A DNA stretch of 64,000 nt from Microbacteriaceae bacterium (GTDB lineage: Bacteria > Actinomycetota > Actinomycetes > Actinomycetales > Microbacteriaceae). The notes under the pieces were generated by a model that saw nothing but the letters and a program-made list of their open reading frames with translations, was not told where the DNA came from and searched no databases. The stretch is taken from assembly GCA_025464975.1 (NCBI GenBank), contig JAODMT010000009.1, positions 124,001 to 188,000 on the forward strand. The letters run 5' to 3'. Made by a program: the position numbers and the translations under genes. Below, piece by piece: positions 42,923 through 52,005 of the stretch. The stretch's first letter is position 1; each line of letters opens with the position of its first letter.

Positions 42923-44176
42923 ATGGGGATAGACCGGATGCAGTTACGAGAGTTGGCCGACGAGGCGAAGGGCTACCTGGAACCGCTGCGAGAGGTTCGC
43001 CGCGACATCCACCGCAGGCCGGAATTGGGGCTTGACCTGCCGGAGACCCTCGACCGGGTACTCGCGTCGATCGACGAGCTCGGTCTCGAGATCACTCGCT
43101 CCCGGGCGATTTCGTCCGCCGTCGTGCGCATCGTCGGGAATTTACCCGGGCCAACCGTCGTGTTGCGAGCCGACCTCGACGCCCTCGCCCTGCACGAAGA
43201 CACCGGGCTCGAGTTCGGGAGCGAGATACCCGGCAGGATGCACGCCTGCGGCCACGACCTGCATGCCGCGATCGGCGTCGGGGCCATCCACCTTCTCGCC
43301 ACCCACAAGGACCGCTTGGCCGGCGAAGTCCTGTTCCTCTTCCAACCGGGAGAAGAGGGGCACAACGGTGCGGATCGGATGCTCGACGAAGGAGCACTGG
43401 GGCTGGCGAGCGGCGAGTTGGTCGGCGCGTACGCGCTGCACGTGACCACATCCCAGCCGCTCGGGACGGTCTGGACGAGGCCGGGAACGCTGATGGCCGG
43501 GTCGGCGACGCTCGACGTCACCGTCAACGGCCGGGGCGACCACGGTTCTGCCCCGCAGCTCGCTCTCGACCCCATCCAGGTCGTCGCCGAGATCATCACC
43601 GGCCTGCAGACGATGGTCACCCGTCGGTTCAGCGCGTTCGATCCGGTCATCATCACCGTCGGCTGGATGCGGGGAGGAGAGGTCGGCACCAACAACGTCA
43701 TTCCGAACACGGCGTCGTTCGGCGCGACCATCCGCACATTCTCGGATGCATCGCTCGCCGCCGTCGAGCGCTTCAGCGCCGAACTGGTCGACGGCATTGC
43801 GGCCGCGCACGGGCTCACCGCCGAGTCCACCTTCCTCTCGGTAACGAGCCCGGTGATCAATGACGAGCAGCACATCGACCTCGCCGGGCGGGTCGCCGTG
43901 GAAATGTTCGGCACCGAGAGATTCGCGATCGCCCAGACACCGATTGGTGGGGCGGAAGACTTCGCGGCGGTATTGCACGCCGTTCCCGGTGCCTTCATCT
44001 TCGTCGGAGCCTGCCCGCCGGAGCTCGACCCGGCGACAGCGCCGTACAACCATTCCAACCTGGCAATGTTCGACGACAGCGTGCTGCCGGATGCCGCGGC
44101 CTACCTGGCCGCGCTGGCCTTCGCCCGCCTCGACGAAATCGCGGCGGGCGCCCGACCAGGCTCGGAGCTCGACTGA
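42923..44176 (+). CDS. M20-family amidohydrolase
   Basis: A 417-residue metallopeptidase/aminoacylase of the M20D group (IAA-amino acid and hippurate hydrolase-like). Family motifs: LREVRRDIHRRPELGLDLPET at the N-terminus, RADLDALALHEDTGLEFGS, MHACGHDLHAAIG, FQPGEEGHNGADRML, and the C-terminal GGAEDFAAVL. The metal-binding Cys/His/Glu/His set is intact. It probably removes amino acids from N-acylated or amide conjugates in the cytosol. The ATG at 42923 follows GGAGAGAC. It stands alone between MFS and SDR genes. Confidence 0.93.
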   Translation: MGIDRMQLRELADEAKGYLEPLREVRRDIHRRPELGLDLPETLDRVLASIDELGLEITRSRAISSAVVRIVGNLPGPTVVLRADLDALALHEDTGLEFGSEIPGRMHACGHDLHAAIGVGAIHLLATHKDRLAGEVLFLFQPGEEGHNGADRMLDEGALGLASGELVGAYALHVTTSQPLGTVWTRPGTLMAGSATLDVTVNGRGDHGSAPQLALDPIQVVAEIITGLQTMVTRRFSAFDPVIITVGWMRGGEVGTNNVIPNTASFGATIRTFSDASLAAVERFSAELVDGIAAAHGLTAESTFLSVTSPVINDEQHIDLAGRVAVEMFGTERFAIAQTPIGGAEDFAAVLHAVPGAFIFVGACPPELDPATAPYNHSNLAMFDDSVLPDAAAYLAALAFARLDEIAAGARPGSELD

Positions 44177-44179
44177 GGG

Positions 44180-44962
44180 CTACAGCTTCGGCTTCAGCTC
44201 GCCCCGGATCACCTTGTGCGGCGCCGCTTGCGCGACCGGCTTGATCGTGATCAGGTCGAGGTTGACGTGGCCCGGAAGCTCGAGCGCGTGCACGATCGAC
44301 TCGGCGATGTCCTCCGCGTAGAGAGGGTTCGGAACGTTGTCGTAGACGGCATCAGCCCTGGACTGGTCGCCGGCGAATCGCACGAGCGAGAACTCCTCGG
44401 TCTTGACCATGCCGGGAGCGACCTCGATGACCCGGATCGGTTCCCCGGCCAGCTCGAGCCGCAGCACGCCGACCATGGCGCGGGCCGCGAATTTCGCGGC
44501 GTTGTACCCTCCGCCGCCCTCGTAGGCGATGTGCCCGGCGATGGAGGTGACGGTGAGGATGTCCGCGTGCCCGCCGTCCACCGCGGCCGCGCGCAGCAGC
44601 GGCAGGAGCGCGCTGGTCACCCGCTTCACGGCGATCACGTTCACGTCGTACATGCGCGCCCAGTCATCCGGGTCGCCGTCCTCGACGGATGCGAGCCCGA
44701 ACGCTCCCCCGGCATTGTTAACGAGGGCGTCGACCGGCCCCGAGGCCTCGAGGTAGTCGCGCAAGGCATCCACCTGCGTCTGGTCCGTGAGGTCGGCGGT
44801 GAAGACCGCGGCCCCGGTCTCGTCGGCCAACGCGGCGAGGCGGTCGGCGCGGCGAGCGACCCCGACGACATCCCACCCCTTCGACCGAAACAACCGAACC
44901 GTTGCCGCCCCGATGCCAGAACTCGCCCCTGTAACCACTACCCGCCGTGCTGTCAATGTCAC
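44180..44962 (-). CDS. Short-chain dehydrogenase/reductase (NADP-type)
   Basis: A 260-residue classical SDR with TGASSGIGAATV, NADP-favouring ARRADRL, LVNNAGGAFG, catalytic Ser in TVTSIAG and YxxxK as GYNAAKFAARAM. The sequence is close to YdfG/serine-dehydrogenase-like oxidoreductases, which reduce 3-hydroxy acids or related substrates. The ATG at 44962 is 49 bp from the divergent acyltransferase start. It is convergent with the M20 hydrolase, with only a 3-bp gap, so transcript ends may overlap. Confidence 0.92.
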   Translation of the reverse strand: MTLTARRVVVTGASSGIGAATVRLFRSKGWDVVGVARRADRLAALADETGAAVFTADLTDQTQVDALRDYLEASGPVDALVNNAGGAFGLASVEDGDPDDWARMYDVNVIAVKRVTSALLPLLRAAAVDGGHADILTVTSIAGHIAYEGGGGYNAAKFAARAMVGVLRLELAGEPIRVIEVAPGMVKTEEFSLVRFAGDQSRADAVYDNVPNPLYAEDIAESIVHALELPGHVNLDLITIKPVAQAAPHKVIRGELKPKL

Positions 44963-45011
44963 TCCCTAATTCGATCTCGATTAACCGTATCGCGGCTAAG
45001 TTGGACGCAAG

Positions 45012-46118
45012 ATGAGCACCTCCCGCGCAGCGCCATCGCCTCCCGCTGTCTCGCAGCGAATTCCGCTTTGGGATAACGCCCGATTTCTTTGTGTCGCCCT
45101 CGTGGTCATCGACCATGCGGTGCTGCCGCTCACCGCAAACAACGACCACGCATTCGTCGTTTACCTGTTCATCCACGGCTTCCACATTCCGGCATTCGCG
45201 ATGATCAGCGGCTACTTCTCCAAGGCGAGCCCGTCATCCGCCTGGCGGATGAAGAAAATCCTGACGGACATCCTGCTGCCCTACGTAATCATGCAGACCA
45301 TCTGGACCATCGTGCAGTACCTGGCCGACGGGTCGGCTAGCGCCAATTTGACCGCTCCGCACTGGACGCTGTGGTTTCTTCTCGCCCTCGGCATCTTCCG
45401 GCTGATCCTGCCGTATCTCGTGCTTCTGCGTTGGCCGCTCGTCTGGTCGATACTGTTTTCGATCGGTGTCGGGTATCTCAGCAACGTCGGCGCCACCTTT
45501 TCGCTGGCCCGGGCGATTGGACTCCTCCCGTTCTTCCTGCTCGGCTGGCAGTTCCGACAGTGGAAGCTCGTGGAAAAGTGGGGTGTCATCGAAAGGCAGG
45601 CCTGGCTCGTCCGGGTGATCGCGGTCGCGATCTTCGTGGCCTGGGGATGCTCGATCGCATTCTTCATCCCGTTTTGGAGAAGCCTCAGCGTGCACTGGTT
45701 CCTCTACGACGACTCATACACCAGTCTCGGCCAGGACGACTGGTGGGCAGGATTCGTACGGCTCGGGTTCCTCGGGCTCTCGGCGGTGCTCAGTGCGGCA
45801 TTCTTTGTGCTCGTTCCGCGGTCGCCCACGTGGATAACCGATTTCGGTCAGGCGACCATGTACATCTACCTGCTGCACAGCTTCGTGCTCTACCCGCTGC
45901 TCAAATCCGGGATCCTCAAACAGACTCCGTCGCCGGACTGGCTTCTGCTCGCGCTTGTGCTCGCCGGAATAGCGATCTCCATCGCGCTCGCGAGCCCGTT
46001 CGTACGCAAAGTGTTCCGGCCGCTCATCGAACCGAAGCCGAAGTGGCTGTTCGTTGACATCGACGAGAATCCGGCCGGGCCATCCCGAACGGACCCGACC
46101 GGTTCTCGCCGCGACTGA
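45012..46118 (+). CDS. Acyltransferase-3 family membrane protein
   Basis: A 368-residue integral membrane protein with about ten helices, resembling acyltransferase-3 / fucose 4-O-acetylase proteins. The family His is in LVVIDHAVLPL, with DNARFLCVAL at the start and HGFHIPAFAMISGYFSK in the first periplasmic loop. Such enzymes O-acetylate surface sugars, lipids or antibiotics. Convergent with the MFS gene at 46122, 3 bp apart. The acyl acceptor is unknown. Confidence 0.83.
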   Translation: MSTSRAAPSPPAVSQRIPLWDNARFLCVALVVIDHAVLPLTANNDHAFVVYLFIHGFHIPAFAMISGYFSKASPSSAWRMKKILTDILLPYVIMQTIWTIVQYLADGSASANLTAPHWTLWFLLALGIFRLILPYLVLLRWPLVWSILFSIGVGYLSNVGATFSLARAIGLLPFFLLGWQFRQWKLVEKWGVIERQAWLVRVIAVAIFVAWGCSIAFFIPFWRSLSVHWFLYDDSYTSLGQDDWWAGFVRLGFLGLSAVLSAAFFVLVPRSPTWITDFGQATMYIYLLHSFVLYPLLKSGILKQTPSPDWLLLALVLAGIAISIALASPFVRKVFRPLIEPKPKWLFVDIDENPAGPSRTDPTGSRRD

Positions 46119-46121
46119 CCG

Positions 46122-47681
46122 CTAGTGCGCTCCCCCGGCGTCCGCGGACGCTCCGGCCTCGGCCGGCGCCGCTTCCCAGCCGCGATTGACCCGCCTCGGA
46201 AGCGCGAACACCAGGAAGAAGGCGACCAGGGCGAACGCGGCGCTGACCGCCATCGCCGAGGCGGCGCTGTGCGTGAAGCCGATCGCCACATTGTGCGCGA
46301 CCGCGGACTTGAGCTCCGCGGCCGACGGGCGACCGGTGAATGTCGGCTTGGCGATGCTGAGCGTGCCGAAGAAAACACTTCCGATCACGGCGATTCCCAC
46401 CGCGCTTCCGATGCGCTGCATGGTTCCGATTACCCCGCTCGCAGCCCCGGCCTCCTTGGCATCGACCGTCGCCACGATGAACTGGGCGTTCGGAGCGATG
46501 AAGAGCCCACTACCGATTCCGGCGATCAGGAGCGGCGCAAGTAGCTCCCAGTTGGTGAGATCGGCGGCCGGGACAGTCTCGAGCACAATCCAGACGGCGG
46601 CCAGCCCGGCCGTTACCATCGCGACGCCGAGCACGAGAACGGACCGGCCTAGTCGGGTTGCCAGTCGGTTGCTCTGCGACGCTCCGACGATGCTTCCGAT
46701 CGCGAACGGAATCGACACGAGCCCCGACTCGAGCGCCGTGTGACCGAGCCCGCTCTGCCAGAGGATCGAGATGGTGAAGAAGATGCTCGTGAAGGCTGCG
46801 AAATAGACGAGGGCGAGAATCGTCCCCCCGGTGAATGCCGGGTGGGTGAAGAGGTGCGGCGGAACGAGCGGACTCTTTCCGCGACGGGTGTAGCGAACCT
46901 CCCACAGTGCGAACAGCACGATCAGCACCGCCCCGGCGGCGAGGGTCACGTACGTCCAGGCCGGCCAGCCCTGGTCCTGTCCCTCGATGAGCGGCACCAG
47001 GATGCCGACGAGGCCGGCGGCGAGCAGCAACAGCCCGATCCAGTCCACTCCGCCCGACATTTTTCCGCTCGCCGCGCCCCGAGGGAGGAGGTAGACCGCG
47101 GCGATGAGGGCGACGATTCCGATCGGCACGTTCACGTCAAACACGTAACGCCAGCCATCCTTGTCCCCGAACGCCTGAATGAGCAATCCACCGGCAATCG
47201 GCCCGAGGGCCGAGGAAATGCCGATGACGGCGCCCATGATCGCGAAGGCCTTGCCTCGGGTCTTTCCCTTGAACAGCAGCTGAATGAAGGCGGTGACGGC
47301 CGGGAGGTAGATACCGCCGGCGAGTCCCTGGATGACTCGTGCCACAACCAACTGCGTGCTGTCTTGGGCGAGACCACAGGCGAGGCTCGAGACGGTGAAC
47401 AGGGCGAGCCCGGCGAAGAACACCCACTTGTGGCCGAACCGGTCACCGAGCCTTCCGGCCGGAATCAGCACGAGCCCGAATGCCAGGGCGTAGCCGGAGA
47501 TGATCCAGGAGAGCGTTGCCTCGTTCGCGCTGAGGCTGGTGCGAATTGTCGGGAGGGCTACGTTGACGATCGTGGCGTCGAGAAGCGACATGAACATGCC
47601 AATGAGAAGCACACTGAGTGCTCGCCAGGCGTGTTTCGGCGACATGTCGAGGGCATTCTGTGCCGTGTGAGGCTGAGACAT
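46122..47681 (-). CDS. DHA2-family MFS multidrug efflux transporter (14 TM)
   Basis: A 519-residue, 14-helix EmrB/QacA-type drug:H+ antiporter. Signature motifs are LLDATIVNVALPTI (motif D1), AGRLGDRFGHKWVF (motif A), VVARVIQGLAGGIYLPAVTA (motif B) and GPIAGGLLIQAFG (motif C). Its first base overlaps the last base of the PadR regulator gene, so the pair forms an operon, and PadR repression relieved by a toxic compound is the likely control. Confidence 0.92.
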   Translation of the reverse strand: MSQPHTAQNALDMSPKHAWRALSVLLIGMFMSLLDATIVNVALPTIRTSLSANEATLSWIISGYALAFGLVLIPAGRLGDRFGHKWVFFAGLALFTVSSLACGLAQDSTQLVVARVIQGLAGGIYLPAVTAFIQLLFKGKTRGKAFAIMGAVIGISSALGPIAGGLLIQAFGDKDGWRYVFDVNVPIGIVALIAAVYLLPRGAASGKMSGGVDWIGLLLLAAGLVGILVPLIEGQDQGWPAWTYVTLAAGAVLIVLFALWEVRYTRRGKSPLVPPHLFTHPAFTGGTILALVYFAAFTSIFFTISILWQSGLGHTALESGLVSIPFAIGSIVGASQSNRLATRLGRSVLVLGVAMVTAGLAAVWIVLETVPAADLTNWELLAPLLIAGIGSGLFIAPNAQFIVATVDAKEAGAASGVIGTMQRIGSAVGIAVIGSVFFGTLSIAKPTFTGRPSAAELKSAVAHNVAIGFTHSAASAMAVSAAFALVAFFLVFALPRRVNRGWEAAPAEAGASADAGGAH

Positions 47682-48247
47682 TACTGGTGTTCCTTCCGGG
47701 ACTTTTCGTCCGCAATGATCTCGGGCAGAGCCGCGAGTAGGTCTTCATGCCAGGCAATTTCGCCTCTCCAACGCGAGGCCTGGTGCCGCAGCGCCCAAAC
47801 TTCGGCGACCGTGAGCAAGTGCGTGATCGATCGCAAGTGGATTTCACTCTCATCGAGTGTTGTCCGCAACCGGGCAAGCCTGTCGCGAATGATGTCTGGA
47901 AGCTCGTCGAGGAGCAACGGGTCGAGTCGGGTGATGGCGAGGTCGACCGGATCCGGCTTGATGACGATGTCGCTCAGGCCCCGCTTGCGCAGCTCGTCGA
48001 GAGCCGCTTGCCCCGGTCCGCTGATGCGATATATCTGCCGCTCCGGATACTTTCCCTGCCGTTCGACCCGTTCCTCGCTGATCAGTCCCTCGCTCGCGAG
48101 ACGTTTGATCGCCCCGTAGATGGCGCTCGGGGCAAAGTCCGTCCAGAGGTCGGTGTGTTCCTCCTCGGCGAGGAGGATCAGCCCGTGGCCGTGCATCGGC
48201 CCGCGCTGCGCGAGTGAACCGAGGATGAACAGGCGAATGGACGACAC
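47681..48247 (-). CDS. PadR-family transcriptional regulator of the efflux pump
   Basis: A 188-residue PadR regulator. The N-terminal winged helix (IRLFILGSLAQRGPMHGHGLI, then APSAIYGAIKRLASEGLISEE) and the C-terminal dimerisation helices (about 95-185, Vir-type) are clear. It overlaps the efflux gene by 1 nt. A direct repeat GACTACTC (48250-48257, 48264-48271) just upstream of its start may be part of the operator. The inducer is unknown. Confidence 0.9.
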   Translation of the reverse strand: MSSIRLFILGSLAQRGPMHGHGLILLAEEEHTDLWTDFAPSAIYGAIKRLASEGLISEERVERQGKYPERQIYRISGPGQAALDELRKRGLSDIVIKPDPVDLAITRLDPLLLDELPDIIRDRLARLRTTLDESEIHLRSITHLLTVAEVWALRHQASRWRGEIAWHEDLLAALPEIIADEKSRKEHQ

Positions 48248-48249
48248 GA

Positions 48250-48271
48250 GACTACTCTCGCATGACTACTC
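48250..48271. promoter_or_regulatory. Direct repeat upstream of the padR-type gene
   Basis: GACTACTC occurs twice, 14 bp apart start to start, immediately upstream of the PadR-family start codon. It could be an operator half-site pair. It is not the ATGT-N8-ACAT form known for PadR, so the call is weak. Confidence 0.25.
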
Positions 48272-48310
48272 GCACGCATCAAATCCAAGATTACGTCGAA
48301 TGTCGCACAC

Positions 48311-48358
48311 GATTGCCGCCGGCACTGCCTCTGCTTAGGCTTTTTGCACGAGGCCGGC
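48311..48358 (+). promoter_or_regulatory. Possible alternative-hairpin leader of metY
   Basis: Two exclusive pairings are possible. GCCT (48327-48330) can pair with AGGC (48337-48340) followed by TTTTT, resembling a weak terminator. Alternatively GCCTC (48327-48331) pairs with GAGGC (48350-48354), extended by GCCG (48318-48321) with CGGC (48355-48358). I do not recognise a known SAM riboswitch class. Confidence 0.25.
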
Positions 48359-48408
48359 TAGCAGCAACGCGACGACTTTGCCAACCCGATAGAGCCAAGG
48401 AGAAGATC

Positions 48409-49737
48409 ATGACTGACACCGCTTCAGACTGGAAGTTCGAGACCAAGCAGATTCACGCGGGCGCGGCACCCGACCCGGTGACAAACGCGCGGGCGACGCC
48501 GATCTACCAGACCACGTCCTATGTTTTCAACAGCTCCGAGCACGCGAAGAACCTGTTTGCTCTCGCCGAATTCGGCAACATTTACACGCGGATCCAGAAC
48601 CCGACCCAAAACGTGGTCGAGGAGAGAATCGCGGCGCTCGAGGGCGGCACCGCGGCCCTGCTCGTGTCGTCGGGTCAGGCAGCCGAAACGATCGCCGTGC
48701 TCAACATCGCTCAGGCCGGTGACCACATCGTCTCGTCGTCGTCCATCTACGGCGGCACCTACAACCTGTTCAAGTACACGCTCGCGAAGCTGGGCATCGA
48801 GACCACCTTCGTCGAGGACCAGGATGACGCCGACGAGTGGGCCCGCGCCGTCCGCCCGAACACCAAGCTGTTCTTTGCCGAGACCATCGGAAATCCGAAG
48901 ATCAACATCCTCGACATCCGGAAGGTCGCCGACGTCGCGCACCAGAACGGTGTGCCGCTCATCGTCGACAACACCATCGCGACGCCGTACCTCATTCGCC
49001 CGTTTGAGCACGGAGCCGACATCATCGTGCACTCCGCCACCAAGTTCCTCGGCGGCCACGGAGCGATCATCGGTGGGATCATCGTCGACGGCGGCAAGTT
49101 CGAGTGGTCGAAGAACGTCGAGAAGTTCCCAGGACTCACCGAGCCCGACCCCTCCTACCACGGTGCGAGCTACACCACGGTTCTCGGAGACGGCATCGCC
49201 TACATCATCAAGGCACGAGTTCAGCTGCTCAGGGACCTCGGTTCCTCCATCGCCCCGGCGAGCGCGTGGCAGCTCATTCAGGGCATCGAGACCCTGAGCC
49301 TGCGCGTCGAACGCCACGTGCAGAATGCTCAGGCCGTCGCCGAGTGGCTCGAGGGCCACGAGGATGTCGCATCGGTCAACTACTCCGGTCTCCCATCGAG
49401 CCCGTGGTACGCCACGGCCAACGAGTATGCGCCCAACGGCGTCGGCGCCGTACTGTCCTTCGAGCTCAAGGGAGGGGTGGACGCGGGCGCCGCTCTCGTC
49501 GACACCGTGTCGCTGTTCAGCCACCTCGCGAACATCGGCGACGTGCGGAGCCTCATCATCCACCCCGCCTCCACGACCCACTCGCAGCTCACTCCCGAGC
49601 AGCAGCTCACCGCCGGGGTGACCCCTGGCCTCGTGCGGCTGTCGGTCGGACTGGAGAACATCGACGACATCATCGCCGACCTGCAGACCGGTTTCGACGC
49701 AGCGCGGGCGGTGTCGCGGGCGGCGCAGAACGCGTAG
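48409..49737 (+). CDS. metY: O-acetylhomoserine sulfhydrylase (aminocarboxypropyltransferase)
   Basis: A 442-residue PLP enzyme of the Cys/Met metabolism family. It makes homocysteine from O-acetylhomoserine and sulfide. The N-terminal [31 protein letters not shown] block, the PLP lysine in [11 protein letters not shown] (K212) and [17 protein letters not shown] identify the MetY subgroup rather than cystathionine synthase. The ATG at 48409 has AAGGAG 7 nt upstream; the longer frame from 48262 is not family-like. It precedes metX by 213 bp on the same strand, with a palindromic repeat between, and together they form the direct sulfhydrylation route to methionine. Confidence 0.96.
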   Translation: MTDTASDWKFETKQIHAGAAPDPVTNARATPIYQTTSYVFNSSEHAKNLFALAEFGNIYTRIQNPTQNVVEERIAALEGGTAALLVSSGQAAETIAVLNIAQAGDHIVSSSSIYGGTYNLFKYTLAKLGIETTFVEDQDDADEWARAVRPNTKLFFAETIGNPKINILDIRKVADVAHQNGVPLIVDNTIATPYLIRPFEHGADIIVHSATKFLGGHGAIIGGIIVDGGKFEWSKNVEKFPGLTEPDPSYHGASYTTVLGDGIAYIIKARVQLLRDLGSSIAPASAWQLIQGIETLSLRVERHVQNAQAVAEWLEGHEDVASVNYSGLPSSPWYATANEYAPNGVGAVLSFELKGGVDAGAALVDTVSLFSHLANIGDVRSLIIHPASTTHSQLTPEQQLTAGVTPGLVRLSVGLENIDDIIADLQTGFDAARAVSRAAQNA

Positions 49738-49738
49738 C

Positions 49739-49897
49739 CGCCCCTGCGGGTTGAGTAGGTCGCCCCTGTGGGTTGAGTAGGTCGCGCAGCGACCGTATCG
49801 AAACCCGACGGCCGCCGGTCTCGATACGCGTCCTCCTCCGACGGGCGCTACTCGACCCACAGGGTTTCCTCTGTCGGGCGCCACTCGACCCACAGGC
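49739..49897. repeat. Nested palindromic intergenic repeat between metY and metX
   Basis: The left side has two tandem copies of a 22-bp unit (CGCCCCTGYGGGTTGAGTAGGT, 49739-49760 and 49761-49782). The right side has two reverse-oriented copies ending CTCGACCCACAGG (to 49863 and 49893). The centre is a second inverted repeat, CGTATCGAAACC (49794-49805) with GGTCTCGATACG (49817-49828). It strongly resembles the TTGAGTAG...CGTATCGAAACC palindromes common between genes in Microbacteriaceae. Confidence 0.8.
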
Positions 49898-49950
49898 GCC
49901 GCCGTAACAATGCCTCGGCCGGTCAGTCGCCTTGAGATACTTGGCAAGAC

Positions 49951-51150
49951 ATGGATTGGCAAACACCCGAGGACACGGTCCCATCGAGCTTCGTAACCGA
50001 AGCCAATACGCGGGCCATCATCGGCAAGCCTCCGGTGACGGGAGCGTGGCGCGAAGGCGACAATCCGGGTGATCGGCTCTTCGTCTCGATCGGCGCTCAG
50101 ACCTTCGAACGCGGCGGGAGCATCCCCTCCGGGCGGATCGCCTACGAGACGTGGGGCGAACTCGACGCCGATCGCAGCAACGCGGTTCTTGTGCTTCACG
50201 CCCTCACCGGCGACAGTCACCTGATCGGTTCACCGGCTCCGGGGCATCCGACTGCCGGCTGGTGGTCGGAGATTGTCGGTCCGGGCAAGTCGATCGACAC
50301 CGACCGCTGGTTCGTTGTGGCCCCCAACATGCTTGGCGGGTGCCAGGGCAGCACCGGACCGGCCTCGCTGGCCCCCGACGGCCGTGAGTGGGGCCCCCGC
50401 TTCCCCTACCTCACCATCCGTGATCAGGTCGCAGCGCAGGTCGCCTTCTCAGACGCGATCGGCATCGACCGCTGGGCGGCCGTCGTCGGCGGATCGATGG
50501 GCGGGATGCAATCCCTCGAGTGGGCGATCGGGTACCCTGATCGGCTTGAACGGGTCGCGGTACTCGCCGCGCCGTCGATCTCCAGCGCCGACCAAATCGC
50601 CCTCAACTCGGTGCAGATCGAGGCGATCCACATGGATCCGCAGTTCGCCGAAGGGGACTACTACGAGTCCGCAGAGGGCCCGTACCGCGGCCTCTCCCTC
50701 GCCCGACGGATGGCGCTGCTCAACTATCGCTCGCGAGACGAGCTCAACGACCGATTCGAACGAAGCTGGCAGTCCAGCGTCAGCCCATTAGGCTCCGGCG
50801 GCAAATTCGCAGTGGAGAGCTACCTCGACTTTCACGGAAACAAGTTCACCCGCCGGTTCGACTCGAACAGCTACATTCTGCTGCTTCAGGCGATGAACTC
50901 CCACGACATCGGGCGCGACCGCGGCGGGGTGGCCGCGGCACTCTCCCGGGTATCCGCACGCAACCTCGTGCTCGGCATCGACAGCGACCGGCTGTTCCCC
51001 GCCGCCGATCAGATCGCCATCGCCCGCGGGGTGTCCGGCAACATCGATGACGGGCAAGCCGTGGTCATCAATTCCGATTTCGGGCACGACGGATTCCTCA
51101 TCGAGGACTCCCTCGTCGGCCCGCAGCTTGCCCGCCTACTCGGGGCCTGA
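49951..51150 (+). CDS. metX: Homoserine O-acetyltransferase
   Basis: A 399-residue alpha/beta-hydrolase-fold acyltransferase that activates homoserine with acetyl-CoA for methionine synthesis. Family blocks: NAVLVLHALTGDSH, FVVAPNMLGGCQGSTGPASL, the nucleophile elbow VVGGSMGGMQSLEW (S182), the acid in GIDSDRLFP and the base in FGHDGFLIE. The fit with upstream metY, which uses its product, is strong. The acetyl versus succinyl choice is inferred from the pairing and actinobacterial context. Confidence 0.95.
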   Translation: MDWQTPEDTVPSSFVTEANTRAIIGKPPVTGAWREGDNPGDRLFVSIGAQTFERGGSIPSGRIAYETWGELDADRSNAVLVLHALTGDSHLIGSPAPGHPTAGWWSEIVGPGKSIDTDRWFVVAPNMLGGCQGSTGPASLAPDGREWGPRFPYLTIRDQVAAQVAFSDAIGIDRWAAVVGGSMGGMQSLEWAIGYPDRLERVAVLAAPSISSADQIALNSVQIEAIHMDPQFAEGDYYESAEGPYRGLSLARRMALLNYRSRDELNDRFERSWQSSVSPLGSGGKFAVESYLDFHGNKFTRRFDSNSYILLLQAMNSHDIGRDRGGVAAALSRVSARNLVLGIDSDRLFPAADQIAIARGVSGNIDDGQAVVINSDFGHDGFLIEDSLVGPQLARLLGA

Positions 51151-51248
51151 CCGGAGACACGCGAGACGCTGTCAGCTTGGCTATGCTGAGTGGACAGAGT
51201 GGTCTGTTCCAGCACCCGATTTGGAGCGTTCCATTTGGGGGGAATCTA

Positions 51249-51917
51249 GTGACTGTTGTGCAGAAGCGGGAACGTAGCGCAGACATTCGTGTCGCGATAA
51301 TTGACGACCATCGATTGGTTATCGATGGCATCACCGCACACCTGAGCGCGCGCCGCCTCGGGATCGAGGTGGTGATCGGCGCATCGACCTGGGACGCGCT
51401 GCTCGCGCACCGGGAATTTCCGGTCGATGTCGCCGTGCTCGACCTGAACCTCGACGACAACGTGTCGATCGGAACCAAAGTCAGGGCGCTGAGCGCCGCG
51501 GGCACGCGCACCATAGTCATGAGCCGGCACGCCGACCCGTCGTCCATCCACAGCGCCATCCGTGCCGGTGCTCTCGCGTTCGTGCCGAAAACCGAAGCCG
51601 CCGACGAACTGGTGCGCGCCATCAAGTCCGCGGCCGCGGGACAACAGTACGAGAACGAGCAACTGACCGGAGTGCTCGCCGAGGTGGGTTCGGCGAACGA
51701 CCCCGGCCTCGGTCGGCAGGAGTTGCGAGCCATCATGCTCTACGCCTCCGGGCGGTCGATCCGCGAGGTCGCGCGGGACATGGGCACGACCGAAGAGACG
51801 GTCAAGTCCTACATCAAGCGAGCCCGGCGCAAGTACCGCGACATCGGCGTGGATCTTGGCACCAAGATCCTGCTGCGCCGTCACGGTTTGCGCGAGGGCT
51901 GGCTCACTCCCGAGTAA
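51249..51917 (+). CDS. NarL-family response regulator (paralogue 1)
   Basis: A 222-residue response regulator. The receiver has acidic IIDDH (18-21), phospho-acceptor D65 (VAVLDLNL) and K114. The C-terminal LuxR helix-turn-helix is GRSIREVARDMGTTEETVKSYIKRARRKYRDIG. The GTG at 51249 has GGGGGGA 5 nt upstream; an ATG at 51183 lies in a poorly conserved stretch. It is clearly paralogous to the regulator at 54490 (for example EFPVDVAVLDLNLDDN against EFPVDVVLLDLDLKDN). It lies upstream of the kinase gene by 88 bp. Confidence 0.88.
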   Translation: MTVVQKRERSADIRVAIIDDHRLVIDGITAHLSARRLGIEVVIGASTWDALLAHREFPVDVAVLDLNLDDNVSIGTKVRALSAAGTRTIVMSRHADPSSIHSAIRAGALAFVPKTEAADELVRAIKSAAAGQQYENEQLTGVLAEVGSANDPGLGRQELRAIMLYASGRSIREVARDMGTTEETVKSYIKRARRKYRDIGVDLGTKILLRRHGLREGWLTPE

Positions 51918-52005
51918 GGAAGGCACGGACAGACGAAAACAGGTGAAACGGCATTCAATCTAGGCGAGAAGGTCTTGGGCACATCGACGATGGCTTTGGC
52001 GGTGC

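Noticed and set aside
48424-50220. 598-codon minus-strand open frame across metY and metX
   Set aside because: It is antisense to both genes and crosses the palindromic repeat. No recognisable domains; composition follows the metY third codon positions.
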